A stretch of DNA of 64,000 nt from Marinobacter salinus (lineage in GTDB: Bacteria; Pseudomonadota; Gammaproteobacteria; Pseudomonadales; Oleiphilaceae). The translations under genes were made by a program, and so were the position numbers. Under the pieces are notes generated by a model that was not told where the DNA came from, searched no databases, and saw only the letters and a list, made by a program, of their open reading frames with translations. This document shows positions 36,601 to 44,637 of this stretch, piece by piece. The stretch's first letter is position 1. Every line of letters starts with the position of its first letter. Location of the stretch: NCBI RefSeq assembly GCF_001854125.1, contig NZ_CP017715.1:620001-684000 (forward strand), in the 5' to 3' direction.

Positions 36601-38518
36601 TATGGGCGGCGATGTCTTCGGAAATGGCATGCTGTGCTCAGAAAAAACCAGGCTTGTTGCGGCGTTCAACCACATTCACATTTTTGTGGATCCGGCTCCG
36701 GACCCCGAGAGGAGCTTCAAGGAACGCCACCGCCTTTTCCAGTTGCCGCGTTCTGCCTGGACCGATTACGACACCAAGCTCATCTCAAAGGGCGGTGGCG
36801 TGTTCAGTCGTAATGCCAAATCCATTCCGGTCAGTCCGGAAATGAAGAAACTGCTCGGCATCAAGTCCGACAGGGTTCCTCCCAACATGCTGATTTCTCA
36901 CATTCTCAGGGCCGAGGTTGACCTGCTCTGGGTTGGTGGAATCGGCACCTATGTGAAATCCGCCAGTGAGTCGCACGCCGATGTCGGTGACAAGGCCAAC
37001 GATGGTCTCCGGATCAACGGATCCGAGATGAGGTGCAAGGTAGTCGGTGAGGGCGGCAATCTCGGTCTTACCCAACTGGGCCGGATTGAGTTTGCCCTCA
37101 AGGGCGGTCGCCTGAATACTGACTTTATTGACAACTCCGGGGGCGTCGACTGCTCGGACCACGAAGTGAACATGAAAATTCTTCTCAACCGGGCAGTTGC
37201 CCTGGGTGACCTGACCGGGAAGCAGCGAAACGTCATGCTGGAGGAGATGACGGACGATGTGGCGGCTCTGGTGTTGAAAAATAATTATCGCCAGACCCAG
37301 GCCATTAGTATTGCCAGCGCCGATGCGGCAACCCGGCTGGAGGAGTACCGGCGGCTGATGAACACCATGGAGAGCGAGGGTAAGCTCAATCGCACGCTGG
37401 AGTTTCTGCCGGATGATGAAACCCTGACCGAGCGCAAGCTGAACAAAAAAGGCCTGACACGGCCGGAGCTGTCCGTATTGATCTCCTACGTGAAGGGTGA
37501 TCTCAAACAAACCCTGATTGCCAGCACACTTCCGGATGAGCCGTTGCTGGCGGGTGAAATGTACAAGGTCTTCCCGAGGGAACTGACGCTGAAGTTTTCC
37601 GGCGAATTGGGCGAGCACCAGTTGCGGCGGGAAATCATTGCGACCCAGATTGCCAATGACATGGTCAATCACATGGGGATTACCTTTGTGGAGCGGCTGA
37701 GTCAGTCTACAGGTGCGGATGCGGCTTCCATCGCCCTGGCATGGATCATTGCCCGGGACGTATTCAGGATTGATAACTGGTGGGACAAGATCGAAAGCCT
37801 GGATTTTCATATTCCGGCAAAACTCCAGATGGAGCTGATGCAGGATCTCATGCGCCTGATGCGCCGCGCGGTTCGTTGGCTCCTGCGTAACCGTCGTGCG
37901 GAACTCAGTATTCAGAATCATATGGAGCGATTCGCGGATAGCGTCTGGGCCATAACCGCTGGTCTGCCGGACTATCTGGGTGAGCAGGCGCGCCTGTCCT
38001 GGGAGCGTCGCCACGTAGCGCTGGAAGAGGCAGGGCTCCCGAAAGAGTTGGCCTCGGTGCTGTCTGGTACCGATTACCTCTATTCATCGCTTGGCATCAT
38101 TGAAGCGCAGGAGGCCTCCGGAATGCCGCTGAAGACCGTGGCTAATCTGTATTATGAGCTGGGGGACAAACTTGATCTGAACTGGTTCGCCGCCGCCATA
38201 GCGTCGCTGACTCCGGTTTCCCATTGGCAGGCCCTGGCCCGCGAAAGCTTCCGTGAGGATCTGGATTGGCAGCAGCGAGCATTGACCACGGGTGTGCTAA
38301 AGCTGGCTGAGAAGCCGGAAGATGTGCCGGTATGTGTGGAAAAATGGCTTCAGCATTACGGGCCCATGATTGGCCGCTGGAAGTCGATGCTCGCGGAGCT
38401 CAAAGGTGTGCGTGAGCCCGAGTATGCGATGTTTTCGGTTGCCCTCCGGGAGTTGTTGGATCTGGCACAGAGCACCATGCACTCACCACAGGCTGAAGCA
38501 GACGTTCAGACAAACTGA
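33632..38518 (+). CDS. gdhB: NAD-dependent glutamate dehydrogenase, 180-kDa class
   Basis: At 1628 residues it is the length of the large NAD-glutamate dehydrogenases of Pseudomonas and Streptomyces. The long N-terminal half carries ACT-like regulatory regions (HTVIFILHPNIPFLIDSLRIA). The catalytic core includes VARGGLRWSDRFEDYRTEI and the conserved lysine region NAVIVPVGAKGGFV (about residue 853), GIGDMGGDVFGNGML, and the dinucleotide-binding part. It converts glutamate to 2-oxoglutarate and ammonium. The helical C-terminal third is normal for the class. It diverges from the moxR operon; no strong promoter was recognised in the 162-base gap. Confidence 0.96.
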   Translation: MNALTVASKDQFFEQLADAFEQKIAKTEAKKISEFAKQHYAHIPLEELVSRRFSDTYGAVLAAWQFLQKRSADETPVSVFNPDLESDGWQSTHTVIFILHPNIPFLIDSLRIAINQREIGTHSIQHSILRVERDKDGKLKKLHSTKKASAAASHEAFIVLEIDRHSSPEDLKELEEALQTVLHEVRIAVSDFPVVKEKVKEALAELDTTTAGITADEKEEARAFLHWLVDDHFTFLGYDEYDFATDKSGMVVRRVENSELGILRVNNERSDRVRLNELPQRTRHEMTRTDDIFIFAKSAQRSRVHRPAYPDYIAVKKFDSKGEVVGERRFLGLYTARVYNERPDEIPMLRRKFQTVMKRSGFLRDDYAGKELEQILTLYPRDELFQIESGELLKVAKSILYIQERRRIELFIREDVYGQFVTCLAFFPRDIYNTELRLKTEQVLLDALDAEDIEFVTHFSESVLARVQFTIRLAQVENRQLPIAEIRDKVIELAQSWRDGLYDSLSEAYGEEQGNELYRLWAGGFPPSYTDMFSPRRAAIDLEHIAAAANQDDLAMSFYRALEEDENTLHFKLFYPDQPLPLSDVMPIFDNLGFRVIGEHPFEVLDRHSKTVWIHDFTLQAHAGQIVDIHRIRPIFEDLFRRVWHGDAENDAFNRLLLSSYMSWREIALLRTFARYMRQIRFSNSQTFISNTLVNHVELTRVLLDYFEVRFNPERYQSEGKSKAAQQKLEIEFNAGLDEVENLSEDRVLRLFLELMQATLRTNYYQPDDQGGNKPYISVKFDPARISDMPLPLPMFEIFVYSPRVEGVHLRGGKVARGGLRWSDRFEDYRTEILGLVKAQQVKNAVIVPVGAKGGFVAKRLPDPSDREAFQAEGIAAYKTFIRGLLDITDNLVDGGIQPPERVIRHDADDHYLVVAADKGTATFSDIANGLAAEYGFWMGDAFASGGSNGYDHKKMGITARGAWVSVERHFREMSINPALDEFTAIGIGDMGGDVFGNGMLCSEKTRLVAAFNHIHIFVDPAPDPERSFKERHRLFQLPRSAWTDYDTKLISKGGGVFSRNAKSIPVSPEMKKLLGIKSDRVPPNMLISHILRAEVDLLWVGGIGTYVKSASESHADVGDKANDGLRINGSEMRCKVVGEGGNLGLTQLGRIEFALKGGRLNTDFIDNSGGVDCSDHEVNMKILLNRAVALGDLTGKQRNVMLEEMTDDVAALVLKNNYRQTQAISIASADAATRLEEYRRLMNTMESEGKLNRTLEFLPDDETLTERKLNKKGLTRPELSVLISYVKGDLKQTLIASTLPDEPLLAGEMYKVFPRELTLKFSGELGEHQLRREIIATQIANDMVNHMGITFVERLSQSTGADAASIALAWIIARDVFRIDNWWDKIESLDFHIPAKLQMELMQDLMRLMRRAVRWLLRNRRAELSIQNHMERFADSVWAITAGLPDYLGEQARLSWERRHVALEEAGLPKELASVLSGTDYLYSSLGIIEAQEASGMPLKTVANLYYELGDKLDLNWFAAAIASLTPVSHWQALARESFREDLDWQQRALTTGVLKLAEKPEDVPVCVEKWLQHYGPMIGRWKSMLAELKGVREPEYAMFSVALRELLDLAQSTMHSPQAEADVQTN

Positions 38519-38583
38519 GTATTGCTTTATCACAATGATTACCGTTCAATTCGTGGCTCGGAATTATTGATGGGAGTGTTTTC

Positions 38584-39270
38584 ATGGGTCAGCTAGACCG
38601 TCTTCTGGAAAAAAATCGGGCTTGGGCCAATGGCATCAAGGCTGCGGACCCGAAGTTTTTCGACCGGTTATCGAACCAGCAGGCTCCGGAATATCTCTGG
38701 ATCGGCTGTGCCGATAGCCGTGTACCGGCAAACCAGATAGTGGATCTGCTGCCCGGTGAGCTGTTCGTCCACCGGAACGTGGCAAATGTTGTGGTGCATA
38801 CAGACTTCAACTGCCTGTCGGTGCTGCAGTTTGCGGTCGAGGTGCTCAAGGTCAAGCACGTTCTTGTGGTTGGCCATTACGGCTGTGGCGGCGTCCGCGC
38901 GGCATTACTGAATGAAGGTTTCGGTCTGATCAGTAACTGGTTGCGCCACGTTCAGGATGTTCGTGACAGGCACAAGTCTGTACTGGACGAGATCCCGAAT
39001 GAGCAGGACCGAATCGACCGTCTTTGCGAACTGAACGTTGTGGAGCAGGTTGGTCATGTGTGTCAGAACAGCATTGTTCAGGAAGCCTGGAAACGTGGTC
39101 AGCCACTGACCGTACATGGTTTCGTTTATGACCTTGGCGATGGCATTTTGCGGGATATGGGGTTGTCCATATCCACCGAGGAGGAGCGCGAACTGGTCAA
39201 GCAGAACAGTGTGGATGAGCTGGTTCTGCGCCCGGTTCGTTCGGGGCGCCAAAAGAAGCTGCAGTGTTAA
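38584..39270 (+). CDS. can: Beta-class carbonic anhydrase
   Basis: A 228-residue beta carbonic anhydrase. The zinc ligands are C42 and D44 (GCADSRVPANQ), H98 and C101 (GHYGCGGV), the same numbering as E. coli Can. It interconverts CO2 and bicarbonate. It is 65 bases after gdhB and its stop is directly followed by the rsmC start. Confidence 0.95.
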   Translation: MGQLDRLLEKNRAWANGIKAADPKFFDRLSNQQAPEYLWIGCADSRVPANQIVDLLPGELFVHRNVANVVVHTDFNCLSVLQFAVEVLKVKHVLVVGHYGCGGVRAALLNEGFGLISNWLRHVQDVRDRHKSVLDEIPNEQDRIDRLCELNVVEQVGHVCQNSIVQEAWKRGQPLTVHGFVYDLGDGILRDMGLSISTEEERELVKQNSVDELVLRPVRSGRQKKLQC

Positions 39271-40323
39271 ATGCAGCGTTACGTATTACCCAACTCCCAT
39301 GAAGCCCTGCTCCGAAATAGTCATCTACTGACTGGGAGGCTTGCTCTTCTGGGGGCAAGTTCTTCATCCCTGCTTGCGGAACTGCCGTCGGGCGGCATGG
39401 TTATGAGCGAGCATGCCGGTCATGCTCACGCAATGTCGGATTATGCCAGCTGGCAGGTGTGCTTTGGCTACGACGACCCCGGCCTGAAACCTGCCGGGTT
39501 TGACACGGTGGTGGTATTTCTGCCGAAAGCCCGGGCGGAACTGGATTTGAGGCTTGCACTCGCCCGCTGGCTATCCGCTCCCGAAGCGACTCTGATTCTC
39601 TTGGGCGAGAAAAAGGAAGGCATTGCCGGTGCGGTGAAGCAGTTTAAGGCGATCGCGCCGGAGGCCACCAAAATCGACAGCGCCCGCCATTGTCAGGTTT
39701 GGAGGGCAACCGGAATCGAGCCCCTCACTTCGTTTGATCTTGAGGCGTGGATGGGGTGGCACAGGATTGAGTGCGCCGGGGTGTCCGTGGATGTGGCCGG
39801 ATTGCCTGGAATTTTCAGTCAGGGCGAGCTTGATGGCGGTACGGAGGCCTTGCTGGAAACTTTCGTTCAGACGCCGCTCAAGGCCGACCGCGTGCTGGAT
39901 TTTGCCTGCGGAGCCGGGGTGATTGGTGCCTGGCTTCAATCCTGGCAGCGTGAGCGAGAAGGTGGGCATGCCACTGTCGACGGTGTGGACGTGCAGTCGC
40001 AGGCCGTGATCTGTGCCCGTGCGACTTACGAGCGAGCGGCAGCCGCTGGAACGATAATCGCCTCGGATGGCCTGGCCGAAATTGAAGGGAGCTGGCCGGC
40101 TATCGTTACCAATCCGCCCTTTCACAGTGGCGTTAAAACCGATATCTCCATGACCGAGAATTTCCTGAGGGATGTCTCCCGTCACCTTGAATCGCGGGGC
40201 GAGCTACGCCTCGTTGCTAACAGTTTTCTGCCCTACGAAACTTTGATTAAGCGCTTTATCGGGCCTGTCGAACGATTGTACGAAGACCGTCGGTTTTGCG
40301 TCTATCGGGCGGTACGGCGTTAG
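39271..40323 (+). CDS. rsmC: 16S rRNA guanine-N2 methyltransferase RsmC
   Basis: A 350-residue two-domain methyltransferase. The N-terminal domain is a degenerate copy of the fold; the C-terminal catalytic domain has VLDFACGAGVIGAWL and the N2-guanine motif TNPPFHSG (Asn at about 281). RsmC methylates G1207 of 16S rRNA. It starts immediately after the carbonic anhydrase stop. Distinguishing it from RlmG is by overall similarity; the neighbouring paralogue at 40509 fits RlmG better. Confidence 0.85.
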   Translation: MQRYVLPNSHEALLRNSHLLTGRLALLGASSSSLLAELPSGGMVMSEHAGHAHAMSDYASWQVCFGYDDPGLKPAGFDTVVVFLPKARAELDLRLALARWLSAPEATLILLGEKKEGIAGAVKQFKAIAPEATKIDSARHCQVWRATGIEPLTSFDLEAWMGWHRIECAGVSVDVAGLPGIFSQGELDGGTEALLETFVQTPLKADRVLDFACGAGVIGAWLQSWQREREGGHATVDGVDVQSQAVICARATYERAAAAGTIIASDGLAEIEGSWPAIVTNPPFHSGVKTDISMTENFLRDVSRHLESRGELRLVANSFLPYETLIKRFIGPVERLYEDRRFCVYRAVRR

Positions 40324-40348
40324 ATGGGCTTTTCCGGCCCCCTCAACG

Positions 40349-40372
40349 AAAAAAGCCCCTGGGGTGAGGGGC
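40349..40372 (-). terminator. Rho-independent terminator on the minus strand
   Basis: GCCCCT (40355-40360) and AGGGGC (40367-40372) form a perfect 6-bp stem with a 6-base loop. On the minus strand the stem is followed by six T (40354 down to 40349). On the plus strand only AAAA follows, so it cannot terminate rsmC. The nearest minus-strand gene is ribE, 1.3 kb away across rlmG. Confidence 0.65.
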
Positions 40373-40508
40373 AAAAGGTTCGCGTCCAAAAAAACGGAGC
40401 CAACCGGAAAAGGGATTTGATGTGAACAACTCCTAATTTAGGGTTAATTTCTAGAGTAATCAGCCTAAAATGGCGGTTTCGTAAAGTATTTCCTGCTGGA
40501 TACCTGAA

Positions 40509-41645
40509 ATGACAACTGCCGTGTTTGATGTTCCCGATGGCCAGCTGACCTTGTCCCGGCCCGGCGCCACATCCCTGAGGGCCTGGGATGCGGCGGATGA
40601 ACTGTTGGTGGATGCCGCCTTTCGGCGCCTGGACGGAATTGAAAACCCCCGGGTCTTGGTGGTTGACGACCAATTCGGGGCACTCACCCTGGGCTTGCAG
40701 GCATTGGATCCGTTGGTCGTGGCTGACAGCGCGGTGTTCCGGGATGCTCTGGCTTACAATGCTCGCACCAATCCGCGCGCGTCTGTTTGTTCATTCGTCC
40801 ACAGTTGGCTGAACCCTCCAGAAGGCCCTTTTGATGCCGTTGTCCTTAGAATCCCGAGGCAGAGTGATTATCTCGCCTGGCTGTTGCACTGGATCAACGA
40901 TGTTCTTGTTAACGATGGGGTGGTTATCGCCGGAGGTATGATCAAGCACCTCCCTGACCGAAGCGTGGACATCTTCGCCCAGTCAGTGCATACCGAAGAC
41001 GTATGCCCGGCCAAGAAAAAGGCGAGGGTGATAATCTGCCGGCGTGGTGAGGTTGGCCTGACGGCTTGGCAGGGAGCGTGGAAAGGTTATGTCCTTGAGG
41101 GGACGGGGCTCAGTGTCGAGGGCCTGCCCGCTGTCTTTGCCCGTGAGAAACTGGATATAGGTACCCGTTTACTGCTTCCCCACATTCGGGAAGCCGTTTC
41201 CGGGCTAGCCCCGGAAGCGAATGTTCTTGACCTGGCTTGTGGTAACGGTGTGGTTGGACTGAGTGCGCTTCTTCTGCGATCGGACCTGGCCCTGACTTTC
41301 AGTGACGTCTCCAGCCAGGCAGTCGCGAGCGCGCGACACAATGTCTCCGTGGCGCTCCCCAATGTCCGGCCGGTCTTTGAACATGTCGACGGGATTCCCG
41401 GGACATCATCTCGATTTGAGCGGATTTTCCTGAATCCGCCATTCCATGAAGGTGGTGCGGTCGGGGATCACATCGCCCTCCGACTATTTGATCAGGCCTC
41501 AAGGCACCTGGCGCCGTTGGGCCGGTTACTGGTGGTCGGCAACCGTCACCTGGGGTATCACCGTAGCCTGCACAGGTTTTTTCCTCAGGTCCGTCAGCTG
41601 GATGCCAGCCCCAAGTTTGTCATTTTTGAGGCCGGCTTGAACTAG
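40509..41645 (+). CDS. rlmG: 23S rRNA guanine-N2 methyltransferase RlmG
   Basis: A 378-residue two-domain methyltransferase with VLDLACGNGVVGLSALL and the catalytic FLNPPFHEGG (Asn about 309). RlmG methylates G1835 of 23S rRNA. It is a paralogue of rsmC, separated by 185 bases that hold a minus-strand terminator. A possible -10 (TAAAAT, 40466-40471) lies ahead, so it may have its own promoter. It converges on ribE with 10 bases between. Confidence 0.87.
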   Translation: MTTAVFDVPDGQLTLSRPGATSLRAWDAADELLVDAAFRRLDGIENPRVLVVDDQFGALTLGLQALDPLVVADSAVFRDALAYNARTNPRASVCSFVHSWLNPPEGPFDAVVLRIPRQSDYLAWLLHWINDVLVNDGVVIAGGMIKHLPDRSVDIFAQSVHTEDVCPAKKKARVIICRRGEVGLTAWQGAWKGYVLEGTGLSVEGLPAVFAREKLDIGTRLLLPHIREAVSGLAPEANVLDLACGNGVVGLSALLLRSDLALTFSDVSSQAVASARHNVSVALPNVRPVFEHVDGIPGTSSRFERIFLNPPFHEGGAVGDHIALRLFDQASRHLAPLGRLLVVGNRHLGYHRSLHRFFPQVRQLDASPKFVIFEAGLN

Positions 41646-41655
41646 CCTGGTTCGA

Positions 41656-42276
41656 TTACAGTGCCGGAGTTGGCCGGTCGTAGCCAAGCCGCGCGAGGGT
41701 ATCGACTATGGTCTGCGTCTGGCTGTCGATTTCGATGTTGACCAGGTCTCCTTCTCTGGCCTTGCCAAAAATGGTTGCCCGCAGGGTCTCCGGTATAAGG
41801 TGTACGTTGAACCTGTTGCCCGTTACTTCTCCGATAGTCAGGCTTGCGCCATTGATGGCAATGTAGCCCTTCGGGAAAATATACCGCGTCCACTCCTTCG
41901 GCACTTCAAACCAGAGGGTTACGTTATTCTCCGGGCGTTGGATATCAACAATCCTGGCGGCAGTGTGAATATGGCCGGAGAGGAGGTGCCCACCAATTTC
42001 ATCGCCGATTCTTGCAGCCCGCTCAAAGTTGACCTCATCCCCTGGTTTCAGGTTGCCCAGAGTGGTTAGCCGCAAGGTTTCCTGCATGGCGTCAAAATAT
42101 AGAGCATTGTTTTCCTGACGGGTGACGGTGAGGCAGGCCCCGTTGATGGCTACCGATGCGCCGATAGTGATGCCCTCCACCTTATCGTTCGGAAAGCGGA
42201 TTACCAGGGTGCTCAGCCCGGGGGACGCGCTGACGTCATCGACCGATGCAATGCCTTGAACTATACCTGTGAACAT
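41656..42276 (-). CDS. ribE: Riboflavin synthase, alpha-subunit family
   Basis: A 206-residue protein with the riboflavin synthase start MFTGIVQG and two tandem lumazine-binding barrels (the first with INGACLTV and GDEIGGHLLSGHIH, the second with INGASLTIGEV). It dismutates 6,7-dimethyl-8-ribityllumazine to riboflavin. The ATG at 42276 has AGAGGT upstream; the frame stays open another 65 codons without family similarity. By eye the 200-base leader has no FMN riboswitch consensus. No other rib gene is adjacent, so this may be a stand-alone copy. Confidence 0.92.
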   Translation of the reverse strand: MFTGIVQGIASVDDVSASPGLSTLVIRFPNDKVEGITIGASVAINGACLTVTRQENNALYFDAMQETLRLTTLGNLKPGDEVNFERAARIGDEIGGHLLSGHIHTAARIVDIQRPENNVTLWFEVPKEWTRYIFPKGYIAINGASLTIGEVTGNRFNVHLIPETLRATIFGKAREGDLVNIEIDSQTQTIVDTLARLGYDRPTPAL

Positions 42277-42477
42277 AACCAGACCTCTTTGGGTGAATGC
42301 GCGTTTGCCGGGCCGGCAGGAGGGCAAAGGATAACGAGCAGCTGCGTCATTGCCAAGGTTGCTGATGGCGGGCAGGCCAGTTGCCGGAGGATAACTCAAG
42401 AACAGGGTTAAACGGTCGATACCCTTTAAGGTACGCACCCTAAGCGCCAAGATAATGCTTTTACTGGACAATTGAGC

Positions 42478-43317
42478 ATGGCTGAAAATCAGAGGACTCT
42501 CCAGTCCGCCTCAGAAACCGCCGAGGGAGCCGTCTTACGACCGGGCCGGGCAGCAGATCCTGTGCCAACGGAAACCCCGCAGGCATTGCCTGAGCTGGCT
42601 CGAGAGGAGGAAGACGGCGAAGCAGACTCCGGGGAATCCAGGGCCAGTGAACTGCCCGAAACAGCGATTGAACAGGCGCTCGCCAGGTCGAGACAGCACA
42701 AGTTGAGATTGATGCTGCGCCAGTGTGACCGGGTACTGTTGATGGACTTCGAGTTACTGGCAATGAATGACTGGCCGGATAACTATACCCTTGCCCTGGC
42801 GCGACGTAGCCGGGATCTCTGGGTATTCAGCGCACTGATTGCCGCTGTGGTTTTTCTGAGTGGACTGAGCGGGTTCGTACCGGCCTGGATTGCGGGAGCG
42901 GGGTTCGGTGCGTTCGTTGTTATTCTGCTGCTTGGTGTGCCGTCTATAAGGCGCATATACAGTTCAAAACCCTCGTACTTTGAGGTCATCATCAAACGTC
43001 ACGGTATGATGCGCGATGCGCGCCGCCATGCGGCGCACCTTGAGGGTGACGATGGGCTGGTCTGGCAGTGTGCGCGCATGGCGGAGTTCAACCCGATCCT
43101 GAAACACCCTCGTTTCAGCGATCTGCTCAGGTTGTCTGAACACCGCGTGTTGCCTCGTCGTTTGGCCCGTCGCGAACATGTACGTCTGTATCTGATCTAC
43201 CTTCTTGAGGCCGAGAAGGCTTATGGCCGGGTGCAGAGAGCCTTTTTTGAGGGAAACCAGGAGGCGATTGACCGGGGCTGGCAAGAAGCTGTAGCGGAGC
43301 CTGAGGCCAGAGCTTGA
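42478..43317 (+). CDS. Unknown two-helix membrane protein upstream of psrA
   Basis: A 279-residue protein that I do not recognise. About 65 residues of acidic, Ala/Glu-rich sequence come first, then a short helical part, two adjacent membrane helices (about residues 118-138 and 141-160), and a basic C-terminal domain of about 120 residues rich in Arg and His. The ATG at 42478 is preferred over a TTG two codons earlier. It ends at 43317, so its stop codon lies inside the -35 box of the psrA promoter. A -10-like GATAAT occurs at 42451. A tail-facing cytoplasmic domain is likely from the charge pattern. Confidence 0.7.
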   Translation: MAENQRTLQSASETAEGAVLRPGRAADPVPTETPQALPELAREEEDGEADSGESRASELPETAIEQALARSRQHKLRLMLRQCDRVLLMDFELLAMNDWPDNYTLALARRSRDLWVFSALIAAVVFLSGLSGFVPAWIAGAGFGAFVVILLLGVPSIRRIYSSKPSYFEVIIKRHGMMRDARRHAAHLEGDDGLVWQCARMAEFNPILKHPRFSDLLRLSEHRVLPRRLARREHVRLYLIYLLEAEKAYGRVQRAFFEGNQEAIDRGWQEAVAEPEARA

Positions 43318-43342
43318 CAAGATGGCGCTTCAAACGTATGTT
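43314..43342 (+). promoter_or_regulatory. Sigma-70 promoter of psrA
   Basis: A perfect -35 TTGACA (43314-43319), a 17-base spacer, then TATGTT (43337-43342). The -35 overlaps the stop codon of the preceding gene. The -10 lies inside the first PsrA-like operator, which is a design for repression. Confidence 0.75.
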
Positions 43343-43357
43343 TCAAACAGACGTTTG
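43331..43357 (+). promoter_or_regulatory. Tandem PsrA-type operator
   Basis: Two sites share one base: CAAACgtatGTTTC (43331-43344) and the perfect palindrome CAAACagacGTTTG (43344-43357). The published PsrA box in Pseudomonas is of the form CAAAC-N2-4-GTTTG. Position over and just after the -10 of psrA fits autorepression. Confidence 0.75.
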
Positions 43358-43377
43358 CTAGAGGCACTGATAATAAA

Positions 43378-44055
43378 ATGGCACAGTCTGATACCGTTGA
43401 CCGGATTCTTGATGCAGCTGAAGAGTTGTTTGCTGACCGGGGGTTTTCCGAAACTTCACTCAGAATGATCACCAGTAAGGCTAAAGTAAATCTGGCCGCT
43501 GTCAATTATCATTTTGGTTCAAAGAACGCGCTCATTCATGCTGTGTTCGCGCGCTTTCTCACACCGTTTTCCGCCACGCTCGAAAAAGCGTTTGATGAGC
43601 TGGAGGAGCAGTGCAACGGCGAGCCTGCCACGCTGAATCAGACGCTATGGGCCCTGACTGAGAGCGCTGTCCGGATGCCGCAGCGCAATGAGCAGGGCAT
43701 ATCCATCTTTATGCGCCTTCTTGGGTTGGCCTACACCCAGTCACAGGGTCACCTCAGAAAGTTTCTGGAGCAGGAGTATGGTCAGCCTTTCAGCCGGTTC
43801 ATGCGCTTGCTGAAAGAGGCGACGCCCCAGTTATCGGCGGTGGACAGGTACTGGCGCATCCAGTTTATGCTCGGTGCAACTGCGTTCACCATGTCCAGCA
43901 GCGATGCTCTGAGAGATATTCTCCAGAACAAATTGGGCGTCGAGACAACAGTCCAGGAAATTGCCGCTCGACTCGTCCCCTTCCTGGCTGCAGGCATGCA
44001 GGCCGAAGACACCATGCTGGTTCCCTCCGCTGGCGGCAAAACCTCGGTTGCCTGA
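43378..44055 (+). CDS. psrA: TetR-family regulator PsrA
   Basis: A 225-residue TetR regulator. The N-terminal helix-turn-helix region (AQSDTVDRILDAAEELFADR, then ITSKAKVNLAAVNYHFGSK) closely follows Pseudomonas PsrA, which senses long-chain fatty acids and controls beta-oxidation genes and rpoS. The C-terminal ligand domain is normal in length. The operator over its promoter supports the call. In P. aeruginosa psrA sits next to lexA and nagZ; neither is adjacent here. Confidence 0.88.
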   Translation: MAQSDTVDRILDAAEELFADRGFSETSLRMITSKAKVNLAAVNYHFGSKNALIHAVFARFLTPFSATLEKAFDELEEQCNGEPATLNQTLWALTESAVRMPQRNEQGISIFMRLLGLAYTQSQGHLRKFLEQEYGQPFSRFMRLLKEATPQLSAVDRYWRIQFMLGATAFTMSSSDALRDILQNKLGVETTVQEIAARLVPFLAAGMQAEDTMLVPSAGGKTSVA

Positions 44056-44113
44056 GTTCAGCGGTCTCGGTTAGGCTTCCCTCTGGCACTTGCCCGAAGG
44101 GAGTTTGACCGGT

Positions 44114-44614
44114 TTGAGTCACGAACCCATTTCTGTCCCACGAATTGACATAAACCTGCATCGACAGACGCTAACCCTCCTTGGCGCGTCCGGCGAAGTC
44201 ATCGCTCGCTATTCTGTTTCCACGGCCCTCAACGGAGCTGGAGAGAAGGACAGCAGCGGCTGTACACCTCGCGGAGAGCATTATATCCGGGCCATGATCG
44301 GTAAAGGGCTGCCGTCCTGTACGGTCCTCAGGGGCCGGCGACCGACCGGTGAAATCTACAGCCGCGACCTCGGTGAGCAGAATCCCGGCAGGGACTGGAT
44401 TCTTAGCCGTATCCTTTGGCTTTGTGGTCTTGAGTCCGGCAAAAACCGTGGCCCCGGGGTCGATACTTTCCGTCGCTTCATATACATTCACGGCACGCCG
44501 GACACCGAACCCATGGGCATCCCCAAATCCCATGGCTGTGTCCGTATGCGCAATGCCGATGTTATTGACCTGTTTGAACGGGTTGACCCCGGAACTGCGG
44601 TTTTTATTCATTAA
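44114..44614 (+). CDS. L,D-transpeptidase (YkuD-domain) without signal peptide
   Basis: About 166 residues with the YkuD catalytic pattern IHGTPDTEPMGIPKSHGC followed by VRMRN (His, Ser-His-Gly-Cys-x-Arg). Such enzymes make 3-3 peptidoglycan cross-links or attach proteins to the wall. The start is unsure: TTG at 44114 has GGGAG 10 bases upstream; TTG at 44090 and 44105 are alternatives. No signal peptide is visible from any of these starts, which is odd for a periplasmic enzyme. Confidence 0.85.
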   Translation: MSHEPISVPRIDINLHRQTLTLLGASGEVIARYSVSTALNGAGEKDSSGCTPRGEHYIRAMIGKGLPSCTVLRGRRPTGEIYSRDLGEQNPGRDWILSRILWLCGLESGKNRGPGVDTFRRFIYIHGTPDTEPMGIPKSHGCVRMRNADVIDLFERVDPGTAVFIH

Positions 44615-44637
44615 ACGAGAGTGCTCAGAGGGATTCG

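Noticed and set aside
36785..38014. 409-codon open frame antisense to glutamate dehydrogenase
   Set aside because: A shadow of a highly conserved gene; no recognisable domain, no ribosome site, and unusual residue composition.
40395..40407. Second minus-strand terminator ending in seven T (40394-40388)
   Set aside because: Only a 3-bp stem can form next to the T-run, too weak to call.
42277..42477. FMN riboswitch ahead of ribE
   Set aside because: The conserved RFN-element blocks are not visible in the 200-base leader on the minus strand.
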